Source: Kondoa malvinella
Lineage: Eukaryota; Basidiomycota; Agaricostilbomycetes; Agaricostilbales; Kondoaceae
Direction of reading: 5' to 3'
Length of the DNA: 64,000 bases
NCBI GenBank assembly: GCA_039545315.1
Contig: BCIM01000001.1
Coordinates: 1,668,807 to 1,732,806 of the forward strand
This document shows, one piece after another, positions 1 to 10,453 of the stretch (the first letter of the stretch is position 1; the number at the start of each line of letters is the position of its first letter). Made by a program: the position numbers and the translations under genes. The notes below the pieces were generated by a model. It was not told the DNA's origin. It was given only the letters and a program-made list of their open reading frames with translations, and did no database searches.

Positions 1-459
1 CGCTAAATCAGGTACTGGTTGGTATTTGGGTGCTACTTTGGCCTACCCGCGGTGCAAACAAAGATGGCAAGAAAGATTCGAAGGCTCGCTTAGTTCCTGC
101 TGCTTTGCTACTTGGATCAGCAATGGTCGCAAGAGGAGAAATCGGCTTGCTCATCATCCAAGTTGGCTATTCGGAGACGGACTACCTTTCAAAGGCAGGC
201 TTCATTATCGGTATTGTGACTCTCCTACGTCTATCGCCTCGGCTGTTGACTCAATTCCCTTGATATCTGATAGTGGGCATCTTTGCTGAACACAATCATC
301 GGGCCCATCACCGTAGGATGGCTCATTCGACGCTATGGACAACAGATTGTCGACTGTACATGGGGCTACCAACCAGCTCAAGCCAATACTCCCAGTGAAA
401 AGTCCGACCCAACCCAGTCCGCGCAAGCTGAGGTTGATGACAGCTCAGTTCGCGTTTAG
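1..459 (+). CDS. Sodium(cation)/proton exchanger family protein, 3' end
   Basis: Only the C-terminal part lies in the window; the 5' end is cut off. Exons are 3-215 and 274-459, joined by a 58-nt GT-AG intron (216-273) that restores the frame. The protein shows hydrophobic stretches and the motif AMVARGEIGLLI followed by GYSETDYLSKAGF. This motif recurs in the last membrane helices of fungal monovalent cation/proton antiporters. The predicted role is exchange of Na+ or K+ for H+ across the plasma membrane or an organelle membrane. After the last helix (ASLLNTIIGPITVGWLIRR) comes a short hydrophilic tail rich in Ser, Gln and Asp ending at a TAG. The family call is fairly safe, the exact subfamily is not. 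The gene converges on the minus-strand hydrolase, with 54 bp between the two stops. Confidence 0.75.
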
Positions 460-513
460 CTGTACCGACAAGGGTCTGGGCATAGGAACGGGCTTGACAT
501 CTATACATCGTGA

Positions 514-1962
514 TTAGCGGGAAAAGAAAAGGGAGAGGTAGAACAAACCATCGAGCCAATCGCAAATCCTTTGCCATGCTAATCTCTGATGATGTGGCTT
601 GAACCAATCCAAAGTTAGACTGTCGTGAACGCCATCGGGTTCTTCACGGATCGTGACATCGACTCCGGATTTGTCCATTCGCTGCTTCAGGTCTTGTGCA
701 TCGTTAGCGAGCGTTTCAGCTTCACCCTATACAAAAATCCTTCGTCAATATTGACTACAGTGCAGACAGACCATTGCTTACATAGTAGATGAAAGTCTTT
801 GGGAAGCCTTTGAACAGATCGGCAGTAGCTGGCACTCGCTTAGAAGTGCAGGAGACATATTCCGAAGTGACAGGAACAGGATCGGCGCCTTTCAAGTGGT
901 TGTTGAGGAACATGTCTGGAGTGTAGTGCAGGCCGGTCATGCGAAGATACTATCGGCATCGTCAGCAAAGTGAAGAATAAGCTTGCTACGACACACATCA
1001 TAGTGCTTGTTGGGCCGCTCGGCAATGCTAATGTCCATATTGCTCCATGGAGAGAAGAGCAAGAGATGTCCTGGCTGAGGTAGAGCTTGGCTGTCTTTCA
1101 GGTAGCGAATCAGGTTGAGTGCAGCATGACCGCCTGCAGAGTCACCGGCCACGACGATGCGCTTAGGGTCGATACCGAGGGTGTCTACTAGATGTGCATA
1201 TCCGGCGAAAGAATCTTGTAGCTGACATGGGAAGCCTCCGCTACGACAACATTAGCGCTCGCTCAATGGGAGAGACAGGACTGACTAAGTTAAGGTGCGG
1301 TATTCAACTGAGAGAGCAGAAGAGACGCTGCTGTACTGCAAGAGCTTGCGAGGCAGGTCTGCGTGCCTGATCAGTAACGATAATATGCGACGGGAAGTCA
1401 CTGACCTGAAGTAGGTGATTTCTCTCCGGCATTAAGGACGTAGTAGCCACCTCCATGAAGGAACAGCAATACTTTGCCTTCCTTCTCGCCCAACTTAGCT
1501 CCCTTGGGCCAGGAATAGCCAGCAACTTTTGGCAAAGGCTTGTGAACAGGATGAACCAAGGCGCCAGTGATCAGCTCTGAGCGAGGTTTCTTGAGCCAGA
1601 CGAAAGAAGACTCTTTCAGCGTGTCCTCGGCGACCTTTGTAGTTCATGAGAATACGCATACGAAAGCTGGAGAAAGCATTTACCTCTTTAGCTGGATCCC
1701 TGATCTCCAATGCAATACGGCAGTGTTCAATGATGAGTTGCAATCTTCTAAGAGTCAGAATCTTGACTTGTTCAGTCAATGACCAGCCCTATCAAACGAC
1801 ATCAGCGATTGACCAAACAGCAGCGATGGGCAAGCTCACTTTTCGCTGACGTCCAAACAGAGTGTATGACAGGTACCAGTAGGGCACGGCTACAAAGTAT
1901 GTGCTGGCGAGGACATAGAAGATGTAGAAGCCCTTCAAAGGCTGAATTTCTAGCAATCCCAT
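514..1962 (-). CDS. Alpha/beta hydrolase, hormone-sensitive-lipase-like esterase
   Basis: Seven exons (514-726, 782-949, 997-1240, 1286-1358, 1406-1634, 1684-1788, 1840-1962) give 384 residues from an ATG at 1962. The order is an N-terminal hydrophobic anchor (about residues 8-32), the oxyanion-hole motif HGGGYY, the nucleophile elbow GDSAGGH, and a C-terminal GVHD with the presumed catalytic His. This is the layout of the fold-3/HSL family, which includes fungal steryl acetyl hydrolases and other carboxylesterases. The N-terminal anchor suggests an ER or other endomembrane location. The substrate cannot be read from sequence; sterol acetates or short acyl esters are family-based guesses. All six introns are 45-55 nt and every junction keeps frame, so the model is solid. 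Confidence 0.85.
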
Positions 1963-2284
1963 CTTCGCTGTTGTAAGTCTGGGAGTGAACACGTTATGAA
2001 GAGTGTCCCTGAGGTCAAGGTATCCGAAGAGATGCAGCAGCGGCCCGACGGTAATTACAAGTCGCTGTCAAAGTGCGAGAGTTGCAATTTCACATGTGCC
2101 ATTTCCCCACAGCCTTTCCGAGTCCTGCTGTTCAGGTGGCCCTGCGCAAGCTGCACACTGCAGGCTGCTTCGTGCAATACACGGTCAACGCGGCGCTCAA
2201 ATAAGGGATGACAAACTCACCTGGATCCAGCCGTATAGCTTTATCAATACTGAGCTGCTCTTGAAGCATACCACACTGCCAAAT
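1963..2284. other. Intergenic spacer, hydrolase start / NSRP1 stop
   Basis: 322 bp without a convincing gene. It must hold the promoter of the minus-strand hydrolase and the 3' end of the NSRP1-type gene. Open frames here are continuations of antisense reading across the neighbouring exons. Confidence 0.5.
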
Positions 2285-3478
2285 CTACTGATCGCCAGCC
2301 TTTGCTCTTGCCGCTCTCCGCTCCGCAGCCAACCTCTTGAGCTCCTCGACCTTAGTCTCATCATTCCGTTTGGCCAATTTCGCAACACCTTGAGCCCGCT
2401 CTTCTTCCTCCTGTTTCCGCTTCTTGTCATTCGACTCGATCATCTGAGCTTCCAATTCTCTCGACTGCCTTTCTCGCATTGCCCTCTTTCTCGCAACATC
2501 CGCTTTAGACAAGAACGCATTCGCCGGTTTCTCCTCTGTTGCCTTCTTCTCGTCCGCTTCTCGTTGAGAGATAGGTACAGCAAAGCCAGATCCAGCTGCA
2601 GGTACGGAAGGGCCTTGCACCGGTTTCTTTCTCGCTACATTCAATCCACCTTCCAGCAATTCCGTCTTGTCAACTACTCGCCCATCCTCATTGATCTCTA
2701 CCAGATTACCCGTCTTTTGCGCTGCTTCTCGAGCTAATTGAACATCTGAAACAGGTTCTTCGTCATACACTTGCGGTCGTTGGATCGCTCCTGGAGCAGC
2801 TTTGTTTGACGCAGCTTTCATAGCAGCTTCATTGCGCGCTTCATTGTTTGCTAAATAGTCTTTAAAGAAGGAAGCCATGCCTTGACCTTTCTTTGCAGCT
2901 TGAGCAGCTTCGCGTTTGGATTCCTCTTCTTCAGCTTTCCTAAGTTCTTCTTGTTGCGCAAGGTAAGCAGGCGTAACGAAAGCGTCCTTGTCTGCGAATT
3001 CAGCGCCTTCTTTCTCTCGTTCGCGTTGGGTCATGATATCTTCTGCTCTGACACGATCGTTCTTACGCTGCTCAGCAGTTTTGAGCAGCCCTTCGATATA
3101 ACGAGGCTGTACATTTAGACTGAGCTAGAGTGTAGTTTCTTAAGTAGCCAGACAAACCTTGCGCTCCTGCGACTCTTTCTTGCGATCCAACTCGACCTGT
3201 CTTTCGCCCGCTTTCATGTTATCGTACACTTCGTCGTATTCATACACGGTCGCATCCAAAGCTTCAGCGTCTTTCACGCGCTGCTTCTCTGCTCGAGATA
3301 GAGGCGCATTGACTTGTACAGCTGGTTTCGCCTTGCTACCGCTTGCAATGGGCAAATTATTGTCTTCCTCATCTGAACCTGCAGCAAAGGCAGACGGTTT
3401 GGCTGCTTTCTTGGCTGGGCCAGCTGCCCCAAGACCTTTCTTGATGGTTGGCTTCTTCAATCCACCGATAGACAACAT
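2285..3478 (-). CDS. NSRP1: NSRP1/CCDC55-type nuclear speckle splicing regulator
   Basis: Two exons (2285-3106 and 3155/3158-3478) encode about 380 residues. I place the intron at 3107-3157 (acceptor TACAG at 3107-3111), because this joins ...ERK to PRYIEGLLK, the conserved core of the family. An acceptor 18 nt earlier in transcript order would also keep frame but leaves a 33-nt intron. The N-terminal exon carries ATVYEYDEVYDNMK; downstream come EGAEFADKDAFVTPAY and long charged coiled-coil stretches, as in the DUF2040 domain of human NSRP1. Family members are nuclear proteins that influence alternative splicing. The Lys/Glu-rich C-terminus fits a nuclear protein. The start ATG at 3478 lies only 77 bp from the stop of the upstream gene, so its promoter must be very short or lie inside that gene. 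Confidence 0.8.
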
Positions 3479-3555
3479 GCTCGTTCGAACAATAGTGACG
3501 CGAAGTCGAGAAATTCGAAAGATGCATTATACAGGAGACCGCATTACTATTACTA

Positions 3556-6500
3556 TTACACATTCCCTTGACTGGCAATCCACTTTGAAAGCTCATCCCG
3601 CAACATGAAAGAATCAAAAGGCGCCAAATCCTTCTTGACGACTTGATCATGAAACTTCTCCCATCGTTGCGCACCCATCTTCTCCAATCGCTTGACATCT
3701 TGTACACCCGCTTTCCACAAGACGCTCGTACAAGTGTTTCCGAGACCTTCGTGCAGACTATCGAGAAAGTCGTGCAATCCTTTCATTGGTCCAGAAACCG
3801 CTAGAGTCGGTGGTAAAGTAGCTGAAGCGATGACGGGCGAGACCGTAGAGCGAACAGAGACGGCATCTGGTTCGGGTAATGAAGTCTTGATTTGCAGAGG
3901 AGGTGGAGAAGGACGACATTCGACGACTGGTTGAGGTGGAGATGGGCGATTAGCTGCAAGGCGAGGGTCAACAGTAGGTGTCGTCTGCCGACTGTTTGAT
4001 GGAGGTAAAGAAGATCGTTTGCCATGGGCGAGTCTGCGAACAGGAGGAGGCATAGCTTTGACTTCTTCCTTTACAGGACCGCCCAATGTCGAAAAGACAG
4101 CTGGTTGTGACAGCGGAGTCGGAGCAACAGCAGAGGTCGAAGCAACAGGTACTTCAGGCGCGGCTGTAGCAGATCGATCTGGAGCGCGATACTTGAAAGA
4201 ACCCATGCTTGCCAATAGTGCGGCTTTAGACGCAGCAGAAGGAGAGACAGGAGGAGCCGAATTGATGCGTGAGCGATCGGGAGGTGCTGGATCTCGCTTG
4301 AACGTGGCTGCTCGCTGATACACTTCCTTCGGCAATTTGGCCAGTTGTTCTTCGTCCGAACTGTCTTCGTCCGAGACTTCTGACATTGTTGCATGAGCCC
4401 CTGTTGCTCCGATGACTGGAGATGTTGGAGGTGATGTTGGAGGAGTAGTGAGGGAATGAGCAGAATGATTGTAGTTGGATTTGGCGATTCGCCAGGAGTC
4501 ATGTTTACCATCTTGCTTCAAGCTAATCAAGAACTCGTCATTTATCGATAAGAAATGTGTATTGAAGCACTCACATCACTTTCAAGGGGCAAGCATCCAC
4601 ACTGCACTTGTAAAGCTTCTTGCCTTCCTTTCGATCATCTTCAGCCAACTCCAACTTCCAACCCAAATCCCCTTCAGGTCTCAAATCTTCTACCACCTGC
4701 TCCTTAAACTCTTTGATATTCCTAAACATAGCATTCGGCGGCAAGACCCTTTTGGGTGCAGATTTGTCCTTCTCTTGCCAAGTACTTTGATCTTTGGTAA
4801 GAGCAAGTGCTTCGCCGAAAGCATCGACGAGTCGAGGTTTCGAGACTGACTTTTGTCTCTTGCCAGCGCGAGGTGCACTTTCGGGCGGAGGACGTTTCTT
4901 TGTAACAACGGGAGAAGGAGCTTTAGGAAGAGGAGAAGCAGTCGCGCTAAGAGGCTCGTCGATCGAGTCGTCTGATTCTTCTGCTGGTTCTTCCATGAGT
5001 GCATCTTCGATGGGTTCTTCAATAGGCTCTTCGATCGGCTCCTCAGTGGGCATTTCAACAGACTCGTCGAAAAGATCTGCGAGCAGGTCGGGCTCTCGCA
5101 TCACTACATCGACATGTGCGTGGCTGTAATCGACATGATTGACGACCCTAGATAAATTATTAGAAGGAAGTTGAACAGCAATGGGTCAAAACTTACCATT
5201 TGTCCAAAGTGCTATTCAAGCCGGCATGGATCTGCCATGTACAGCGCTTGGTAGGGTCAGACCAGCCTTTCGTGCCGCCATGATTGCAGCAAAGGTGCAT
5301 GTAGGTTTTGTAAGATTTCTTCTCTGGGCCGGTACTGAAGATTGCCAATTCCACATTGCGAGAGGCAGCAAATTTACGAGCTGCCTTTTCGAACTTCTCC
5401 TTGTTTTCGAATATTGACTTATCCAGAATTGCTTCAACAAGAGGTGTAGCAGGAGTTGTTGAAGTTGGACGAGCATTAGTTGCGTTAGGTAAAGCGGAAG
5501 TTGAAGCTCGAGGAGGCATGTTGGCTGGGTTCGCAGAAGCCTTGTAGACCGTTGCTATAGGAGCAACTTTCTTCTTCACCGTTTTGGGCTTGACAGCGGC
5601 AGCAGATGAACTAGTTGCTTTCTTCGGCGAGCCTTTAGGACATGAATGCTCCAAATCGCAGAGGGTGATAGTCCTGCCGTTATCGTGTCAGTGTACACTG
5701 GCGCTGTACAATCAGAACTCACCAGATGCCGTCTTGCTTCTCATTGGCATTCGCTTGATAGGTGCATCTATTGATATCAGATGAGCAAGGTTTCGGCTGC
5801 ACGTGCAACAAAGACTCACTTGTTCATAGCTGTGTTCTTTTTATTACCTAGACAACAAGCGGCAATAAGCATGCTGCAGGACCTGTCCCGTAGAGTTCTC
5901 ACCTTCAACCGCAGAGCAGTACCAAGCTGATCTTCCTGGAATCCTCTTGCCAGTTGTAGCGCTGACCGTACTATCCTTGCTCGATTCCTTCTTGAGTATT
6001 GTACCATCTTCGGCTGCCTTTGCTTGAAGAGCGACTTCGAATGCCTGTCTTGTCGGGAATTTCCCATTTTCTTTAAGTTGTGACGCGCTCATGGCCAAGC
6101 TGCTTGTGCTTTGGAATACGCTACAATGCAGGGTATATCAGTCAACTGGTCATGTCGTCGGAAATTTCAAAACATCGTTCCTTGGGAGCAAGCGACCGAC
6201 GAATTCGAGACCGACTCACTTTATCGACTTGCGCTGTGTCAATGGCAAAGGACTAGAAGCCTGTTGCTGCACAGTAGCTGACCCGGAAGGCGCTGCAAAT
6301 GCAACTGTCTTTTTCGTGGCCTGTCACAATATCGCGCATGTCAATATTCTAAAGATTGGAAGTCTTCTCAAGCACGCGTGCAGACCTTTTTCTCTCGTCC
6401 ATGTCGTGCAAGCTTGTTGACGATGTCCTGCGTCTCTCGCGAAAGCATCTGCTACAAGAGACGTATTCAACTTGAACGGCCTATGCGACAGCAACAAGAC

Positions 6501-6556
6501 ATCGCGTGACTTACTGGATGACCTGTGAAGTAGGCGGTGTTCGCTGAAGGATGCAT
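3556..6556 (-). CDS. Protein with three tandem WRKY/GCM1/FAR1-like zinc fingers
   Basis: Nine exons (3556-4522, 4575-5147, 5197-5673, 5723-5767, 5820-5847, 5903-6120, 6220-6320, 6386-6451, 6515-6556) give 838 residues; the lengths sum to 839 codons. Three related modules are visible. Module 1 has C138, C153, W167, H176 and C178; module 2 has C296, C311, W326, H335 and H337; module 3 has C507, C512, W527, H536 and H539. The spacing between the second Cys and the His is 22-23 residues in all three, with W-x8-H each time. Module 3 (C-x4-C-x23-H) closely matches the WRKY zinc-finger spacing. Each module follows a stretch of the type F..-x-eF..a, as in FAR1/MULE-derived domains. A Ser/Pro-rich linker and a C-terminal helical region (about 765-838) follow. 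I infer a nuclear DNA-binding protein, perhaps a domesticated transposase relative. No transposase core is present. An in-frame TAG sits directly before the start ATG. Confidence 0.75.
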
Positions 6557-6836
6557 CTAGCGCCTGTTATTTAGCTCTTCCAGATCTCAAAGACGGATGA
6601 CGAAGATCTACTCTGTTCTGTTCTTGTCCTCTCGAATGCTCTTGTGGGGAAATTCCAGACTTTATCAATTCTGCAAGATTTACTCATGATCAGTGCGCGG
6701 TAGGAATAGTGGCGCAGATAAACAAAAGCAAGGTTGGACTTACACGGCGAAGACTGCTCCAGTAAGAGACAGGTATCAAATCAGTACTAAACCTGTCTGC
6801 TATAGCATGACAATAGGCACAAGAAGTCAGCGCAAG
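6557..6836. other. Intergenic spacer upstream of the zinc-finger gene
   Basis: 280 bp with no supportable gene. It would contain the promoter of the minus-strand zinc-finger gene. Short open frames lack splice-consistent partners. Confidence 0.4.
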
Positions 6837-7185
6837 CTCGGGCCAACTTGCTCGACCTCGGGCCAACTCGCTCATGCTGGGCCATCTTGGTCAATGTTCG
6901 CCAATTTGCTCAGGTTCCGGCGACATTTTCAGTGCTCTGCATTTTTTCCAACGCTCTGTGGGCAGTTTGCTCAAGCTTCGGCAATTTGTAGAGCGCTCTG
7001 CGATTTTGCAAGGTTCTGGCATTTATTCAACGCTCTGCAATTTCTTCAGCGCTCTGTTAAGTACTCAAGCTTCAGTGACCTGCTCAAGCTTCGGCGAATT
7101 CTTCAACGCCCTGTGATTTTTTTTAGCGCTCTGCAACTTGATCAAGCTTCTGCAATTCCTTCAACGCTCTGTAATTCCTTCAACG
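6837..7185. repeat. Degenerate minisatellite, about 18 units of 19-20 bp
   Basis: Reading the plus strand, the stretch breaks into successive units that begin CTCTG, CTTCG or CTCGG and end CAACG or CAAG. The consensus is close to CTCTGCAATTTCTTCAACG. Eighteen or so units follow head to tail over 349 bp, with the earliest units (from 6837, CTCGGGCCAACTTGCTCGAC) the most diverged in base composition. The array lies between two minus-strand genes and carries no frame that looks coding. It looks like an old tandem array that has drifted by substitution while keeping its period. Confidence 0.75.
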
Positions 7186-7565
7186 CTATACCGCTCGCAC
7201 AAGCATTCATCGGACTACTAGCGTTCAGCGTTTGCCGAAGCATTCCCACCGATTATCCGATGGCAAGCCGAACGCTAATGGAAAGAAAACGGGCTATGGT
7301 GACGGAAAGAGAGCGGCCAGCGCTGCTGTAAGGCCTGAATAACGATACATTGGGTCATACACACGGAGATAATATTACAGAGTGATGTGCCAATAGCAGA
7401 CAGGTTCAACAGGGACGAGATGAGCCATGCTCGAGCGCGGGCGATTATTCTGATGCCCCGGCGGAGATAAGCGAGACTCGAGACTCGTCTGACTCGGTGC
7501 GAAGGCGCCTGCCCAAGTTGGCCGGGGTGAGTTTGATCAGGAGTTCTTCGATTCGACTTCTTGTT
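7186..7565. other. Intergenic spacer, no gene seen
   Basis: 380 bp between the minisatellite and the stop of the next minus-strand gene. I see nothing supportable here beyond ordinary non-coding sequence. Confidence 0.4.
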
Positions 7566-8205
7566 CTATTCTCGGTTTCTCCTGAGCGAAAAGAAGTTCA
7601 GCACGTCATCGAGCGGAAGGAAGCAGGGCTTACTATAGCATGAAAGCAGCGTCAGATTACAGTGGTGCAGCATCCCGCAGTCAATCCATCGTTGCCGATC
7701 TGGATCATCTCGCGCCGGTATGCTACCACTCTTTCAGTCACACTACGGAGAAAGAGAGGGTCACTCACAAAGTATTTGATACGACAAATTCACCAGCTAC
7801 AAAGCTTGTAGCATACACTCGTGTCCCCTTTGTTCGGACGAATCGGATGGTCGGTGCTACTAGGTAGCGTTGTGCTTGTTCAAGCTGATCGAGCAAAGAG
7901 TTAAGGATGGAGCGCGGTAGGACTCGAGATGGATCCATTTCTAGATGGCTCGCAAAAGCTTGAAGACCCTGGAGCAGCTGAAGCCTCCAGATTAGCACAC
8001 TTTGAGGAACAGGTGCGCTTGATAAGCTTACTGTAATGGCACCGCTGAGATTGTCGTCCATCGCCAGCACATAACGTGTAGTGTCCACCGAGTATAACGG
8101 TTCAGAGTTGGTCAAGACAGGCTTGTCTAATTCGACAGGCCAGTATGCCCAATAAACGAGGCTTCGGGTATCTTCTACAACTGTTGCAGGCAGGGGTATA
8201 GGCAT
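7566..8205 (-). CDS. Hypothetical protein, about 197 residues
   Basis: I do not recognise the family. Exon 1 (7769-8205) starts at an ATG reading MPIPLPATVVEDTRSLVYWA and looks well conserved in composition. It has a helical stretch with PQSVLIWRLQLLQGLQAF and a basic segment near RFVRTKGTRV. The C-terminus is less certain. A 46-nt intron (7723-7768) leads to exon 7566-7722 and 197 residues, which suits the intron sizes of this genome. A 26-nt intron would give a shorter protein stopping at 7652. No signal peptide or membrane helix is evident. The gene lies 96 bp downstream of another unrecognised minus-strand gene, and the two could be co-regulated neighbours, but nothing shows that. Confidence 0.55.
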
Positions 8206-8301
8206 TGTGGAACATGGTCATCTCTTGCTCAAACGTCACTCTGATCATCGTTGGATCAAAACAACGTCGAAGGTCAAATCTTATTTGGGCCCAGGAATCC
8301 T

Positions 8302-9200
8302 CTAGAGTAGCACGGAAGTAATTGCACCATAACCCAATCCCACAGCTGCACCAACAGCACCTGCACCCAGACCAGCAGCTCCAACAGCCCAACCCGCAGC
8401 GGCTTCGTTGACAAAGAAGATGCCTTTCTGTCGAATGAATGGATCAATCAAAAGCCGAGTCTGAGCTTGATACGAGTGAACTGACTATAGCATAGTCGAA
8501 AGCATCGTGCCATCCGTCTTCCATCACAAAGGCTTTCATGCCCAATCTGCCAGCAGCATCCACGTCAACTTTCAACTCGATACCGCGAGGACTTTGCATG
8601 GCGTCGTTGGTGTTGGACTTGGGCTGTGCATCAGACCCACCAACCTGATACACGACAGTGGTAGTGTCTGGTCGGTGGAAAGGTTTGAATGTGAAGATGC
8701 CGCTCCAGCTTCCCCATTCGCTAGTCTCGACGAGGATACTGCCGATCTGGTCTACCACAACTTCTTTGCCATCGCGAACGGCCTTGCCGGTGAATGCAAA
8801 GCGGATTCGAGCGGAAGGACCTTCTCCAGAATCGGTGACGTTCAGAGTGGACAGACCCAAAGTGCCAATCAAGCCGTCACGAATAGTGGGAGAGACGGTT
8901 TGTGGGAAGATCTTCTTCTTTTCGTCAACCTAGAGTACTCTTGTGTTAAAGTGAACCTTTCCGAGGAAACAGCAGGCTTACGCTCGTTCTTTTTGTGAGG
9001 ATGTTTGAACCGCCAGTCGCAATCCAGGTAGGCCACCAATCGCAGCCTTCAGTAGAGGGAACGATGAGTTCGACATCAGTGATGTACATAGTCACGCCCT
9101 AAAGAACGTAAGACGTCAATCTGGCTCGCTAGAGGAGAAGAGGTCCTACCTCAGGGAGACCGCGGATGTAAAGCGGCTGGTTTACTGCTCCAATACCCAT
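8302..9200 (-). CDS. Hypothetical 245-residue protein with Gly/Ala-rich C-terminal hydrophobic segment
   Basis: Four exons (8302-8427, 8486-8929, 8982-9098, 9150-9200) with introns of 51-58 nt give exactly 245 codons plus stop. The start is ATG at 9200 (MGIGAVNQPLYIRGLPE). Most of the chain looks like a beta-rich globular domain with alternating hydrophobic residues, for example GVTMYITDVELIVPSTEG. The last 40 residues form a glycine/alanine-rich hydrophobic stretch (AAAGWAVGAAGLGAGAV), which could be a membrane anchor or a packed helix of the small-xxx-small kind. There is no N-terminal signal peptide. I do not recognise the family and assign no function. Confidence 0.65.
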
Positions 9201-9481
9201 GTCGGCTTTACGTCGTTGAGAGGGGACAAGGAGAAAAAGGAAGAGATGAACGCCCAAAACATGTGGTAAACAAGCGCGTTCCAGACTCCAAGCTCCGGGG
9301 CTCAAGCTCAGGCGTCGGAAGTGCAAAATCTGGTAGAGTGGGCTTTAAGGGGGAAGGCGAACAGATGAGGAAAGAGCAGGTGCAGGGACAGATGTCAGAT
9401 AACGCGGCGGCGAGGTCGGAGTGCAATGATGACGACTTCGCTGAAGACCAGAATACACTCCCCATGCTCTGAAGCGGCTGT

Positions 9482-10223
9482 TCACGATGGCTTGGCCGCT
9501 TTCGTAGCGCTGCCAGTCTTTGCTAGTCCTTCGTCGGTATATGGCTGTTTCGCGCTAGATGAGCTATCGCAACAAGAGGAAGCGGAAAGACCAACGATCT
9601 TGTTACCATCACTGCGAGCCCGTCTTAGCTGACAGTACCAGGAGTATAAGAGCAGAACTCACCCATTATCGCCATAGTTGATAGCTTTGCCTGTCTACAA
9701 TAGGTGTGAGCAATAGAAGTAAGACCGTTTGTGCATGAGCGAACCTTATCTATCCTCTTGAAGATGTCCTCCTGTGACACGCCGATGGATCAGTGAACTG
9801 CACACGACGATAGTTCGACCTCCCACTGACATATGTAGCAGTCTTTGGCGTCACAGTGACCAGCTGAGTCTTTAGGTCAACTTCGAAGCTTCTGTAGACA
9901 AAGAGGCGTGGGACATCAGCTCTCATGCTGACAGCGCATCTCCTGCCTACGTTATCACATCTATTCAGACATCAGCTATTGCTACCAACGTGACGCACGG
10001 ACCCGCTCACCTTCAGTCTGCGCTTTCTTCAATACGCGTTCTACAGCGCCTGAGCAGCCGCTGCAGGGACGAGGCCTTTGGAATCAGCCAATGCTGAACG
10101 ACACCAAGCTTCGAACATGCCTGCAGGTCATTGTGCAGTCGAATTGGAAGGGTGCAGCCTAAACAGACGCGATAAGCACACTGTGCTCCTATTCAGCGTG
10201 AAGGGATGCTTCACTTGAGCCAT
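9482..10223 (-). CDS. ATX1: Copper metallochaperone ATX1
   Basis: Eight small exons (9482-9611, 9663-9694, 9745-9771, 9831-9891, 9951-9960, 10011-10060, 10121-10158, 10215-10223) give 118 residues. The heavy-metal-associated domain is clear: MTCSGCSGAVERVLKKA, SFEVDLKTQLVTVTP, then DIFKRIDKTGKAI. MTCSGC is the Cu(I)-binding motif. ATX1 carries cytosolic copper to the secretory-pathway ATPase CCC2. Odd features: the first coding exon is 9 nt, one internal exon is only 10 nt, and the intron after exon 2 (10061-10120) has a GC rather than GT donor (CAG^GCATGT). After the domain there is a tail of about 44 residues with a CC pair that yeast ATX1 lacks. That tail depends on a 51-nt last intron; stopping inside it would give a shorter, more typical protein. 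Confidence 0.85.
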
Positions 10224-10453
10224 ATTGAAGTTCTGTATGTGGTGCAAGACAAGGAGCGATAAAGAGAAAGGAAAGCTCGACCCTGGCCTTGACTACGGCC
10301 GTGTGAAACCAGGTTCGTAGTGCTCAAGCATAGTGGAAGGCTGTACTATGAGCAGATCATCATACAATGTAACATTTGCGCATACATTCTCCTTCAATAA
10401 CCACATAGAAGCACCACCCCCTCACAAGCCCTTCAAACAACTTGCTCTACGCT

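Noticed and set aside
2003..2737. Plus-strand open frame of 244 codons
   Set aside because: It lies antisense to the NSRP1 exon and is rich in Leu/Ser/Arg as expected for the reverse of a Lys/Glu-rich coding sequence.
3125..3157. A 33-nt intron in NSRP1
   Set aside because: An acceptor 18 nt further on gives a longer intron of normal size (about 50 nt) and joins the conserved ERK-PRYI motif; both keep frame.
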